A stretch of 12,329 bases of DNA, from contig JBQCIO010000011.1 in assembly GCA_051953655.1 (NCBI GenBank), positions 1 to 12,329 of the forward strand. The letters are read 5' to 3'. The translations under genes were made by a program, and so were the position numbers. How positions within the stretch are numbered: position 1 is the first letter of the stretch; every line of letters starts with the position of its first letter. This stretch comes from JBQCHF01 sp051953655. Its GTDB lineage: Bacteria; Actinomycetota; Actinomycetes; Motilibacterales; Motilibacteraceae. This document shows positions 6,002 through 12,329 of the stretch, in pieces. The notes beneath the pieces were generated by a model. The model was not told where the DNA came from. It was given only the letters and a program-made list of their open reading frames with translations, and did no database searches.

Positions 6002-7003
6002 CTACGGTGCGCTCTCCCGGACGGCGATGGCGAAGCCGGGCGTCGCATCCGTGCCACTGGCCCCCTCGCCGTCGATACGACGCACGAGAAGCTCAAGAGC
6101 GCGGTCCGCGATCTCCGCCTTGTCCGGGGCGATGCTCGTCAGTGACGGCACCGTGTACCTGTTCTCCTCGATGTCGTCGATCCCGACGACGGCGACGTCC
6201 TCCGGGCACCGCAGACCGGCCTCGGACAGGGCGCGCAGGGCACCGTGCGCCAGTAGGTCGTTGAAGCAGAACAGCGCGTCGGGCGCGGCTCCGGACTCGA
6301 GGATGCGCTGGGTGGCGATGTACCCGTCCGAGCGGTGGAACCAGGCCGTGGGGACGACGAGTTTCTTGTCCAGGCGGACTCCGGCCGTCTTCAGCGCCCG
6401 CTTGTATCCCTCGAGCCGCAGGTCGGCCATGCTGCTCTCGGTGGCAGACGCAGCGCCGATCGCCGCGATGCGTCGTCGTCCGCTGTCGAGAAGGTGCCGG
6501 GTCGCGGTCTCGGCAGCGGCCACGTTGTCGATGGCGATGTGGTCGAAGCGCGGATCGTGGACGCGTTCGCCCAGCAGCACCAGCGGCACGGAGTCCGGTC
6601 CGGCCGCCAGCTCGTCGCCATCGACGGTCAGCGGACTGAGGAGCAGCCCGTCGATCGAGTTGGACCGTGGCCCGTGGGCCAACATCAGCTCCCTGTCGCG
6701 GCTTCCCATGGTCTGCTCGATCAGCAGGGTGAGCCCCCGCCGCTCGGCCGAGCGCAGCACATGGCCTGCCAGCTCGGCGAAATAGGGAACGGTGAGGTCG
6801 GGAACGGCCAGCGCGATGATCCCCGTCCGGCCCTGACGAAGCTGACGCGCGGTGAGGTTGGGACGGTAGCTCAGCTCGTCGATCGCAGCCTGCACACGAA
6901 CACGCGTCTCGTCGCGCACGTACCTGTGGCCGTTCACGACGTTCGAGACGGTGCGGACAGAAACACCGGCCCGTTCCGCAACGTCCTTCAGACGAACCCC
7001 CAC
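6002..7003 (-). CDS. LacI-family transcriptional repressor of the arabinoside operon
   Basis: This 333-residue repressor has the full LacI/GalR layout. Residues 5-25 form the helix-turn-helix (LKDVAERAGVSVRTVSNVVNG). Residues 46-58 are the hinge helix, with L55 in TARQLRQG as the minor-groove leucine. About 62-333 is the periplasmic-binding-protein-like sugar-binding core (GIIALAVPDLTVPYFAELAG; DGLLLSPLT; ALFCFNDLLAHGALRAL; VAVVGIDDIE). The GTG start at 7001-7003 follows GGAGGAGG by 9 bases. It is divergent from the GH51/ABC-transporter operon, and paired TTGC/GCAA palindromes between them are its likely operators. The effector is presumably arabinose or an arabino-oligosaccharide; this comes from context, not from identified binding residues. 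Confidence 0.94.
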   Translation of the reverse strand: MGVRLKDVAERAGVSVRTVSNVVNGHRYVRDETRVRVQAAIDELSYRPNLTARQLRQGRTGIIALAVPDLTVPYFAELAGHVLRSAERRGLTLLIEQTMGSRDRELMLAHGPRSNSIDGLLLSPLTVDGDELAAGPDSVPLVLLGERVHDPRFDHIAIDNVAAAETATRHLLDSGRRRIAAIGAASATESSMADLRLEGYKRALKTAGVRLDKKLVVPTAWFHRSDGYIATQRILESGAAPDALFCFNDLLAHGALRALSEAGLRCPEDVAVVGIDDIEENRYTVPSLTSIAPDKAEIADRALELLVRRIDGEGASGTDATPGFAIAVRESAP

Positions 7004-7045
7004 CGTGGCGCACCTCCTCCGCGCAAAAGCCTAGTGGGATGACTG

Positions 7046-7060
7046 GTCCCGCTTCGGGAC
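7046..7060. repeat. Small hairpin in the LacI 5' region
   Basis: GTCCCG (7046-7051), loop CTT, CGGGAC (7055-7060) is a perfect 6-bp inverted repeat upstream of the repressor gene. A weak TAGGCT (minus strand, 7033-7028) lies between it and the gene and could be its -10 element. Function is unassigned. Confidence 0.3.
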
Positions 7061-7092
7061 GGCCCCACCGCCGACACAGGCATCGTTCCCAT

Positions 7093-7112
7093 CTAGTTGC
7101 ATGGGCAACTAG
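7093..7112. promoter_or_regulatory. Candidate LacI-family operator O1
   Basis: CTAGTTGC (7093-7100), ATGG, GCAACTAG (7105-7112) is a perfect 8-bp inverted repeat. Its TTGC/GCAA inner half-sites match those of the neighbouring palindrome, whose centre is exactly 20 bp away, about two helical turns. Binding of the divergent LacI-type repressor is inferred. Confidence 0.6.
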
Positions 7113-7113
7113 G

Positions 7114-7131
7114 TCTTGCAACGTTGCAAGA
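7114..7131. promoter_or_regulatory. Candidate LacI-family operator O2 (18-bp perfect palindrome)
   Basis: TCTTGCAACGTTGCAAGA is fully palindromic with a central CG, the classic geometry of LacI/GalR-family operators. It overlaps the candidate -35 hexamer of the arabinofuranosidase promoter, so bound repressor would block RNA polymerase. Confidence 0.75.
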
Positions 7132-7145
7132 ACCTCCGCTACAAC
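7116..7145 (+). promoter_or_regulatory. Candidate promoter of the arabinofuranosidase operon
   Basis: TTGCAA (7116-7121), 18 bases, TACAAC (7140-7145) is a reasonable housekeeping-sigma promoter. It would start transcription near 7152 and give a leader of about 90 bases. The -35 lies inside the O2 palindrome. It was called from consensus and context only. Confidence 0.5.
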
Positions 7146-7243
7146 CTCTCCATGACCTACGCACCGCTGCCCGGCGCGTACTCGGCCCGGACCGGGCTCA
7201 CGTCCGCCGCCATCTCCCGACGCCCTGCCACGGAGGAGGCACG

Positions 7244-8827
7244 ATGACGGCGCGCATCACGGCGCATGCCGACTTCCAGGTGGCCGAGGTGGACCGCCGC
7301 CTCTTCGGTTCCTTCGTGGAGCACATGGGTCGGTGCGTCTACTCCGGGCTGTACGAGCCCACGCACCCGGACGCCGACGAGAACGGGTTCCGGCGCGACG
7401 TCCTCGAGCTGGTCCGCGAGTCCGGGGTGACGCTGGTGCGGTACCCCGGCGGGAACTTCGTCTCCGGTTACCGCTGGGAGGACGGCGTCGGCCCGAAGGA
7501 CGAGCGACCCGCCCGGCTGGACCTGGCCTGGCGCTCGGTCGAGACCAACCAGTTCGGCCTCAACGAGTTCGTCGACTGGGCACGCGAGGCGCGTGTCGAA
7601 CCGATGCTCGCCGTGAACCTCGGGACCCGGGGCGAGCAGGACGCCGCGGACCTGGTCGAGTACGCCAACCACCCAGGGGGCACCCACCTGTCGGACCTGC
7701 GCCGCCAGCACGGCTACGGCGAGCCGCACAAGGTGCGCCTGTGGTGCCTCGGGAACGAGATGGACGCGCCGTGGCAGCTGGGCACCAAGCCGGCTACGGA
7801 GTACGGCCGGTTGGCCAACGAGGCAGCCAAGATGATGCGGCTGGTCGATCCCGACATCGAGCTGGTCGCCTGCGGGAGCTCGATGCGCTCCATGCCCACG
7901 TTCGCCACCTGGGAGTCGCAGGTCCTCGAGCACTGCTTCGACCAGGTCGACTACATCAGCCTGCACTCCTACTTCGAGGAGCGGGACGAGGAGCTGCCAG
8001 CCTTCCTGGCCTCGAGCCTCGACATGGATCTGTTCATCGAGGAAGTGGTGGCGACGGTCGACCACGTCGCCGCGCGCAAGCGCAGCAGGAAGCGAATCAT
8101 GCTCGCCTTCGACGAGTGGAACGTCTGGTTCCAGCAGCACTTCGACGGCCCTGAGTCGCTGAGGTTCCAGGCCCAGCCGCGGCTCATCGAGGACACGTAC
8201 GACATCGCGGCGGCTCTGGTGGTCGGCACCCTTCTCATCTCCCTCCTACGACATGCCGACCGGGTCCGGATCGCCTGTCAGGCCCAGCTGGTCAACGTCA
8301 TCGGCGCCGTGCGGACCGAACCGGGCGGGAGTGCCTGGAGGCAGACGATCTTCCACCCGCTGGCGCACACGGCCCGGCACGCCCGCGGCATCGTGCTGCA
8401 GCTGGCCGTCGACTGCCCCACGTATCCGGTCCAGGCGCACGACCGGGTCCCCATGCTGGACTCGGTGGCCACGTGGGACCCGGAGGACGGCGCCCTCACC
8501 TTCTTCATGGTCAACCGTGATCTGGAGAACTACCTCCCGGTCACGGCCGGCTTGGTGGGCCTGGGGGAGCTGGAGGTTCTCGAGCACCTCGTCCTCGCAG
8601 CCGACGGCGACGTCCGGCGGTGCAACACCGAGGAAGCGCCGACGGCGGTCGGCCCCCGCCGCTCCCCCGCCTCCCGGGTCGTGGGCGACGCACTGGAGAC
8701 GACCCTCGATCCCCTGTCCTGGAACGTGATCCGGCTGGTTCCCGCCTCGTCCGCGGCTGCCGGGACCATGAGGCGGACGCCTCACGACCAGCGCGGTGGG
8801 CAGCGCAGAGGAGGCGACGATGGCTGA
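7244..8827 (+). CDS. abfA: GH51 alpha-L-arabinofuranosidase (cytoplasmic)
   Basis: This 527-residue glycoside hydrolase family 51 enzyme releases terminal arabinofuranose from arabinoxylan- or arabinan-derived oligosaccharides. E172 in WCLGNEMDAPWQ is the acid/base and E291 in AFDEWNVWFQ is the nucleophile of this retaining (beta/alpha)8 enzyme. FGSFVEHMGRCVYSGLYEP (21-39) and RYPGGNFVSGYRWEDG (66-81) are standard N-terminal substrate-pocket motifs. The C-terminal beta-domain runs to about residue 500. No signal peptide is present. The ATG at 7244 follows GGAGGAGG (7232-7239); the open frame extends upstream to 7097 but without homology and through the promoter. The last ~27 residues (Arg/Gly/Asp-rich) exceed the family's usual end and overlap the next gene's ribosome site and its first 8 bases. 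It is the first gene of a four-gene operon. Confidence 0.95.
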   Translation: MTARITAHADFQVAEVDRRLFGSFVEHMGRCVYSGLYEPTHPDADENGFRRDVLELVRESGVTLVRYPGGNFVSGYRWEDGVGPKDERPARLDLAWRSVETNQFGLNEFVDWAREARVEPMLAVNLGTRGEQDAADLVEYANHPGGTHLSDLRRQHGYGEPHKVRLWCLGNEMDAPWQLGTKPATEYGRLANEAAKMMRLVDPDIELVACGSSMRSMPTFATWESQVLEHCFDQVDYISLHSYFEERDEELPAFLASSLDMDLFIEEVVATVDHVAARKRSRKRIMLAFDEWNVWFQQHFDGPESLRFQAQPRLIEDTYDIAAALVVGTLLISLLRHADRVRIACQAQLVNVIGAVRTEPGGSAWRQTIFHPLAHTARHARGIVLQLAVDCPTYPVQAHDRVPMLDSVATWDPEDGALTFFMVNRDLENYLPVTAGLVGLGELEVLEHLVLAADGDVRRCNTEEAPTAVGPRRSPASRVVGDALETTLDPLSWNVIRLVPASSAAAGTMRRTPHDQRGGQRRGGDDG

Positions 8828-9911
8828 GCCGAGCAGCATGCGATCGAGGACCAGTCGCGGAGACGGCATCGCCGGACTGCTCTTCCTCTCCCCGTTCCTC
8901 GTGCTGGCAGTCGTCTTCATCCTCTACCCGGTCGGTCAGGCGCTCTATATGAGCTTCTTCGACTTCGACCTGCTCACCCAACGTGCGACGAACTTCGGAC
9001 TGCAGAACTACCGGGAGATGTTCGGCGGCACGCACCTCACCTGGTCGATCGGTTCCATGGCCGCCTGGCGGGTCGTCCTCCTCGTCGGCGCCGGAGTGCT
9101 GCTGATCCGGCGGGCCAGAGGAGTCGGCGACCGGCGTGCCGCGACGTCCGGTGCCGTGCTGCTGGTCGCCCTGGCCATCGCCTTGGGGCTGCACCCGGGC
9201 GCCGACGGCGCCTGGAACGACGCCCGCTTCTGGGTCGCGTTGCGACACACCGTGGAGTTCACGGTCTTCTCGACCCCACTGCTCATGGCGCTCGGGCTCG
9301 GTCTGGCGATCCTGGTCAACCGACCCGGCCGGATGAGCACGGTCTACCGCGCAGCGTTCTTCCTGCCGTACGTGCTGCCGGTGTCGGTGGTGACGCTGAT
9401 CTGGATCTATCTGCTCAACCCCGACCGAGGTCTGGCCGCCAAGCTCACGGACCTGTTCGGGGTCGCGCCCATCGACTACCTGAACTCACCGGCACTGGCG
9501 TTGCCGGCGGTCATCCTCACCACCATCTGGTGGACGGTCGGCTTCAACCTCGTGCTGTTCCTTGCCGGTCTGCAGGACATCGACCCGCATCTCTACGAGG
9601 CAGCGGCCCTCGACGGGGCGGGGCGCTGGAAGTCCTTCGTCCACATCACGCTTCCGGGCCTGCGCAGGATCTCGCTGCTGGTCCTCGTCACCCAGGTGGT
9701 CGCCTCCTTCCAGGTCTTCGGGCAGGTCTACATCATGACCCGAGGCGGCCCGGGGGACTCCTCGCTCGTCCTCATCCAGGACGTCTACCAGACCGGGATC
9801 CGTGACGCGAAGCTCGGCTACGCCTCCGCCGAGTCGGTCGTGCTGCTGGCGCTGATCCTGCTGGTCTCCCTGGCCGAGCTGCACTTCCTGCGCAGAGGTG
9901 AGGACTCATGA
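8820..9911 (+). CDS. Sugar ABC transporter permease, MalF/UgpA type, with extra TM pair
   Basis: This 363-residue inner-membrane subunit belongs to the carbohydrate-uptake-1 ABC family. Helix 1 lies at 17-39 (GLLFLSPFLVLAVVFILYPV). The coupling EAA loop begins at E260 (EAAALDGAGRWKSFVHITLP) and contacts the ATPase. Further helices lie near 145-165, 178-200, 227-250, 283-303 and 336-355. Typical homologues pass directly from NYREMF to the FWVALRHTVEF segment. Here about 60 residues (71-131) are inserted, containing two hydrophobic stretches (79-98 and 110-125) joined by a basic loop. ATG 8820 was chosen over GTG 8796 because GAGGAGG sits 5 bases before it. The start overlaps the GH51 stop by 8 bases, and the next permease overlaps this gene by 4. 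Confidence 0.93.
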   Translation: MAEPSSMRSRTSRGDGIAGLLFLSPFLVLAVVFILYPVGQALYMSFFDFDLLTQRATNFGLQNYREMFGGTHLTWSIGSMAAWRVVLLVGAGVLLIRRARGVGDRRAATSGAVLLVALAIALGLHPGADGAWNDARFWVALRHTVEFTVFSTPLLMALGLGLAILVNRPGRMSTVYRAAFFLPYVLPVSVVTLIWIYLLNPDRGLAAKLTDLFGVAPIDYLNSPALALPAVILTTIWWTVGFNLVLFLAGLQDIDPHLYEAAALDGAGRWKSFVHITLPGLRRISLLVLVTQVVASFQVFGQVYIMTRGGPGDSSLVLIQDVYQTGIRDAKLGYASAESVVLLALILLVSLAELHFLRRGEDS

Positions 9912-10795
9912 CCCTGACCGCCACCCGACAGGACATCGCGCAGCACACGTCGGCGCAGTCCCGACGACGCGGCCTGCGCCGGAGGCCGAGCCTGTTCCAG
10001 GTGTTCATGGTCGTCGCTTCGCTGGTGTGGCTGCTCCCCATCCTGTGGATGGTCGTGCTGTCCGTCTCGGACAACCAGCTGCTCCAGGCGAAGACCCAGA
10101 CCCTCGTGCCGCAGGGCTTCACCCTCGGGAACATCGTGCACGAGCTGCGCGGCTCCGAGATCCCCCGTTGGTTCCTGAACAGCGTCGTGGTCACCGGGGT
10201 GACGACTGTCGGCACGGTGATCACCTCAGCGATGGCCGGGTACGCGTTCGGCCGGCTCCGGTTCCGCTTCAAGGCTCCGCTGTTCATCCTCACCCTCGCG
10301 GGCCTGATGGTTCCGCGCGAGGCGATGTTCATCCCGCTCTACCTGATGTTCAGCGAGACCGGGCAGTTGAACAGCTACCAGGGCCTGTTCCTGCCGCGCC
10401 TGGCCCTGCCGCTCGGGGTCTTCATCATGACCCAGTTCTTCCGGGCCCTGCCCCCCGAGCTGGAGGAGGCGGCCCGGCTGGACGGCGCCGGCCACTGGCG
10501 GACGTTCTCCAGCGTCATGCTGCCGCTGGCGAGGCCGGCCATGGCGGCCCTGGCCATCTTCGCGTTCGTGCAGTCGTGGAACGACTATCTCTGGCCGCTC
10601 GTCGTGGCCACGAACCCGCACTTCTTCACCCTCACCGTGGGCCTGGCGCAGAAGCAGGGGTCGTTCGACGCAGCCAACAGCCTGGGCAGCCTCATGGCCC
10701 GCGGGCTCATCGGCAGCCTGCCGCTGATCGTCATCTTCCTGCTCTTCCAGCGCCAGCTCATCCGCGGCATCGCCCTCGGCAGCGGCGAGAAGTAG
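9908..10795 (+). CDS. Sugar ABC transporter permease, MalG/UgpE type
   Basis: This 295-residue second membrane subunit probably forms a heterodimer with the preceding permease. About 28 N-terminal residues are basic and cytoplasmic, followed by helices near 31-52, 91-113, 122-145, 160-178, 208-230 and 266-284. The EAA loop starts at E187 (EEAARLDGAGHWRTFSSVML) and precedes the conserved FVQSWNDYLWPLV segment. Its ATG overlaps the upstream TGA in an ATGA, showing translational coupling, and AGGTGAGGA lies just before it. Length and order are ordinary for the family. It is followed by the binding-protein gene after 48 bases, and no ATPase gene follows. Confidence 0.95.
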   Translation: MTLTATRQDIAQHTSAQSRRRGLRRRPSLFQVFMVVASLVWLLPILWMVVLSVSDNQLLQAKTQTLVPQGFTLGNIVHELRGSEIPRWFLNSVVVTGVTTVGTVITSAMAGYAFGRLRFRFKAPLFILTLAGLMVPREAMFIPLYLMFSETGQLNSYQGLFLPRLALPLGVFIMTQFFRALPPELEEAARLDGAGHWRTFSSVMLPLARPAMAALAIFAFVQSWNDYLWPLVVATNPHFFTLTVGLAQKQGSFDAANSLGSLMARGLIGSLPLIVIFLLFQRQLIRGIALGSGEK

Positions 10796-10806
10796 GGCGC
10801 AGCCCT
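10794..10806 (+). repeat. Small hairpin between permease and binding-protein genes
   Basis: AGGGC (10794-10798), loop GCA, GCCCT (10802-10806) starts in the permease stop codon. Such intercistronic stems often protect or adjust downstream message, and binding proteins are usually made in excess of permeases. With a 5-bp stem this is tentative. Confidence 0.3.
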
Positions 10807-10843
10807 CTACCAGCTCGTGACACCGATCGACAAGGAGAACCAG

Positions 10844-12205
10844 ATGCCCCTGACACCCAGACGAGCTGTGACCGCGCTCGCCATGGCACCTCTGCTGCTG
10901 CTGCCCACAGCGTGCAGCAAGAGCTCTGCCGACGCCGCCAACGGCTCCGCGTCCGTCGCCTCGGTCACGGAGAGCCAGCTGAAGGGGGTGAGCATCTCGA
11001 CCGCCGACTTCTTCGGGGACTGCAGCGATGCGATCGGCGACAACACCGACCTCGCCAAGGCCGTCGACGAGTGCTCCACCTTCCAGACCCTGATCAACAA
11101 GTTCAACGCCGAGAACAAGTACGGGATCACGGTCACCCAGCAGGGAGCGGACTGGAAGTCGTACTACGACTCGCTGAACGCAGCCTTCGCCGCCAAGAAC
11201 CCGCCGAACGTCACCCTCATGCACGAGGCCAACATCCCCGACTACTCCAGCCGCGGCCTGCTCCTGCCCTTGCAGGACGACTACCAGGTCGTGGGGATCG
11301 ACCCCTCCGACTTCACCGACCCGGCGGCCCAGGCGGTGAGCATCGACGGGAAGACGTACGCCATCCCCTTCGACGAGCACGCGAACCTGGTCCACCTCAA
11401 CATGGACCTGATGAAGAAGGCCCACCTGGTCAACGCGGACGGGTCACCTGTCCTGCCCACGAGCCCCGCCGAGCTCAAGCAGCAGGCGGCCCAGTTCCAA
11501 GCGGCCACCGGGCTGCAGTACATGGCATGGGGGAACGACTTCAACATCCCGTTCCGCATCTTCTCCACCTTCGTCTCGCAGCAGGGCAAGCCGGTCGTCA
11601 CCGACGACGGGAAGGTCCAGATCGACACACCCGAGGGGCGCAACGCGCTCAACCTGATCAAGGACATCTACTCCTCCGGCATCGCCGACAAGAAGCAGAC
11701 GTACGACGCCTCGCAGCAGGCCTGGCTCAACGGCAAGGTGGGGGTCCTGGTCAACGGCACCTGGGTCGTCAACCAGTACGTCAACCAGGCCAAGTTCAGC
11801 TACGAGGCGACCGACTTCCCCACGCTCTACCAGCAGCCCGGGGTGTGGGCCAACGCGCACACCTGGGTGATCCCCGTGCAAGCGAACGGCGACCCCGTGA
11901 AGTACCGCGCGTCGCTGGAGTTCGCCGCCTGGATGTACCAGCACGACAAGGAGTGGGCCCTCGGCTCCGGGCACCTGTCGGTCCGCAAGTCCGTCCTGTC
12001 CAGCGACGGCTACAAGTCCGCACCGCAACGAGGAAACTACGTCGCGACCGCGCAGCACGCGTCGCTCGTTCCCCAGGTCGTCGGTTGGCAGGGAGCGGAG
12101 GACGACCTCCAGCACGCGATCGAGAAGGTCTGGCTCTCCAGCGCCAGCGTCGACTCGGCCCTCTCCGAGGCGCAGTCGAAGGTTTCGCAGCAGTTGAAGG
12201 GCTAG
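10844..12205 (+). CDS. Lipoprotein sugar-binding protein of the ABC transporter (SBP family 1)
   Basis: This 453-residue extracytoplasmic receptor should deliver an arabinoside to the two permeases. The signal peptide has RR at 6-7, a hydrophobic core 11-20 and a lipobox-like LPTAC with C24 as lipid anchor (Pro at -3 is atypical). A Ser/Ala-rich linker follows to about 45. The mature body has typical family-1 features: FNAENKYGITVTQQ, PNVTLMHEANIPDYSSRGLLLPL, GKTYAIPFDEHANLVHLNMDLM and WLNGKVGVLVNGTWVV. An acidic insert at 58-78 has cysteines C60 and C77, a possible disulfide. ATG 10844 follows AAGGAG (10832-10837) by 6 bases; the GTG at 10817 lacks a site and would spoil the signal peptide. 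It is placed last in the operon, whereas binding-protein genes usually come first. Confidence 0.94.
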   Translation: MPLTPRRAVTALAMAPLLLLPTACSKSSADAANGSASVASVTESQLKGVSISTADFFGDCSDAIGDNTDLAKAVDECSTFQTLINKFNAENKYGITVTQQGADWKSYYDSLNAAFAAKNPPNVTLMHEANIPDYSSRGLLLPLQDDYQVVGIDPSDFTDPAAQAVSIDGKTYAIPFDEHANLVHLNMDLMKKAHLVNADGSPVLPTSPAELKQQAAQFQAATGLQYMAWGNDFNIPFRIFSTFVSQQGKPVVTDDGKVQIDTPEGRNALNLIKDIYSSGIADKKQTYDASQQAWLNGKVGVLVNGTWVVNQYVNQAKFSYEATDFPTLYQQPGVWANAHTWVIPVQANGDPVKYRASLEFAAWMYQHDKEWALGSGHLSVRKSVLSSDGYKSAPQRGNYVATAQHASLVPQVVGWQGAEDDLQHAIEKVWLSSASVDSALSEAQSKVSQQLKG

Positions 12206-12227
12206 CCGGCCCTGGTCGTGCGCCCGG

Positions 12228-12253
12228 TCGCACGTCCCGCTCGCACGTCCCGC
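12228..12253 (+). repeat. Tandem 13-bp direct repeat
   Basis: TCGCACGTCCCGC occurs twice back to back (12228-12240 and 12241-12253), followed by the first four bases of a third copy. It lies 22 bases after the binding-protein stop codon. It may be slippage in non-coding DNA. Confidence 0.75.
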
Positions 12254-12258
12254 TCGCC

Positions 12259-12284
12259 GGGGGGCCCCGGGGGTCCGGCCCCCC
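12259..12284 (+). terminator. Putative GC hairpin terminator of the operon
   Basis: GGGGGGCC (12259-12266) pairs with GGCCCCCC (12277-12284) around a 10-base loop, 53 bases after the last stop codon. No T-run follows. The rest of the window (to 12329) is C/G homopolymer-rich with no gene. Confidence 0.5.
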
Positions 12285-12329
12285 ACGGGCCGCCCCCGCC
12301 CCGCCCCCCCGTCGCCCTCCCCCCCGCCG

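Noticed and set aside
7097..7243. Upstream extension of the arabinofuranosidase frame from 7097
   Set aside because: It runs through the operator and promoter, lacks homology, and a perfect GGAGGAGG precedes the ATG at 7244.
10226..11425. Minus-strand open frame of 399 codons across the second permease and binding protein
   Set aside because: The composition (Gly, Val, Glu, Gln, Arg-rich with no domain) is typical of antisense in GC-rich genes, and the sense genes are well supported.

Overview
The window is about 12.3 kb of very GC-rich DNA with G/C-ending codons, frequent GTG starts and GGAGG-type ribosome binding sites. It looks chromosomal and actinobacterial. The opsin plus Blh plus LitR-like set and the extreme GC would suit a Geodermatophilaceae-type organism (Blastococcus, Geodermatophilus or Modestobacter), but that placement is inference. 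The first ~170 and last ~90 bases are almost pure G/C with long C or G runs, so the window may be a contig that stops at hard-to-sequence tracts.

Left part (1-5015), a light module. On the minus strand lie an ECF sigma factor and, overlapping its 3' end, a zinc-type anti-sigma factor cut off by the window edge. Divergent from them is a MerR-family regulator whose C-terminal half carries the W-x9-EH and E-x-H signatures of adenosylcobalamin photoreceptors (CarH/LitR). A class I SAM-dependent methyltransferase follows on the minus strand. Divergent from it is a two-gene plus-strand unit: a D-T-E proton-pumping rhodopsin with the glycine that opens a carotenoid-antenna window, then a Brp/Blh beta-carotene cleavage enzyme that makes its retinal. 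Two overlapping palindromes sit on the 3' end of blh. The arrangement recalls the LitR/LitS light switch of Streptomyces, here beside a rhodopsin system. The regulatory link is inferred.

Middle (5016-5944): an intergenic stretch with a possible 16-codon ORF, then an alpha/beta hydrolase of the dienelactone-hydrolase type with a complete catalytic triad but unknown substrate.

Right part (6002-12329), an arabinoside-utilisation locus. A LacI-family repressor (minus) is divergent from a four-gene plus-strand operon: GH51 alpha-L-arabinofuranosidase, two sugar ABC permeases and a lipoprotein substrate-binding protein. Genes one to three overlap by 4-8 bases. Two inverted repeats sharing TTGC/GCAA half-sites, with centres 20 bp apart, lie between regulator and operon and overlap a candidate promoter. 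They are the likely LacI operators. The hydrolase has no signal peptide, so the expected scheme is uptake of arabino-oligosaccharides followed by cytoplasmic cleavage. No ATP-binding subunit is encoded, so a shared MsiK-type ATPase elsewhere is expected. The first permease carries an unusual extra pair of hydrophobic segments.

No tRNA, rRNA, CRISPR, insertion sequence or phage gene was seen.
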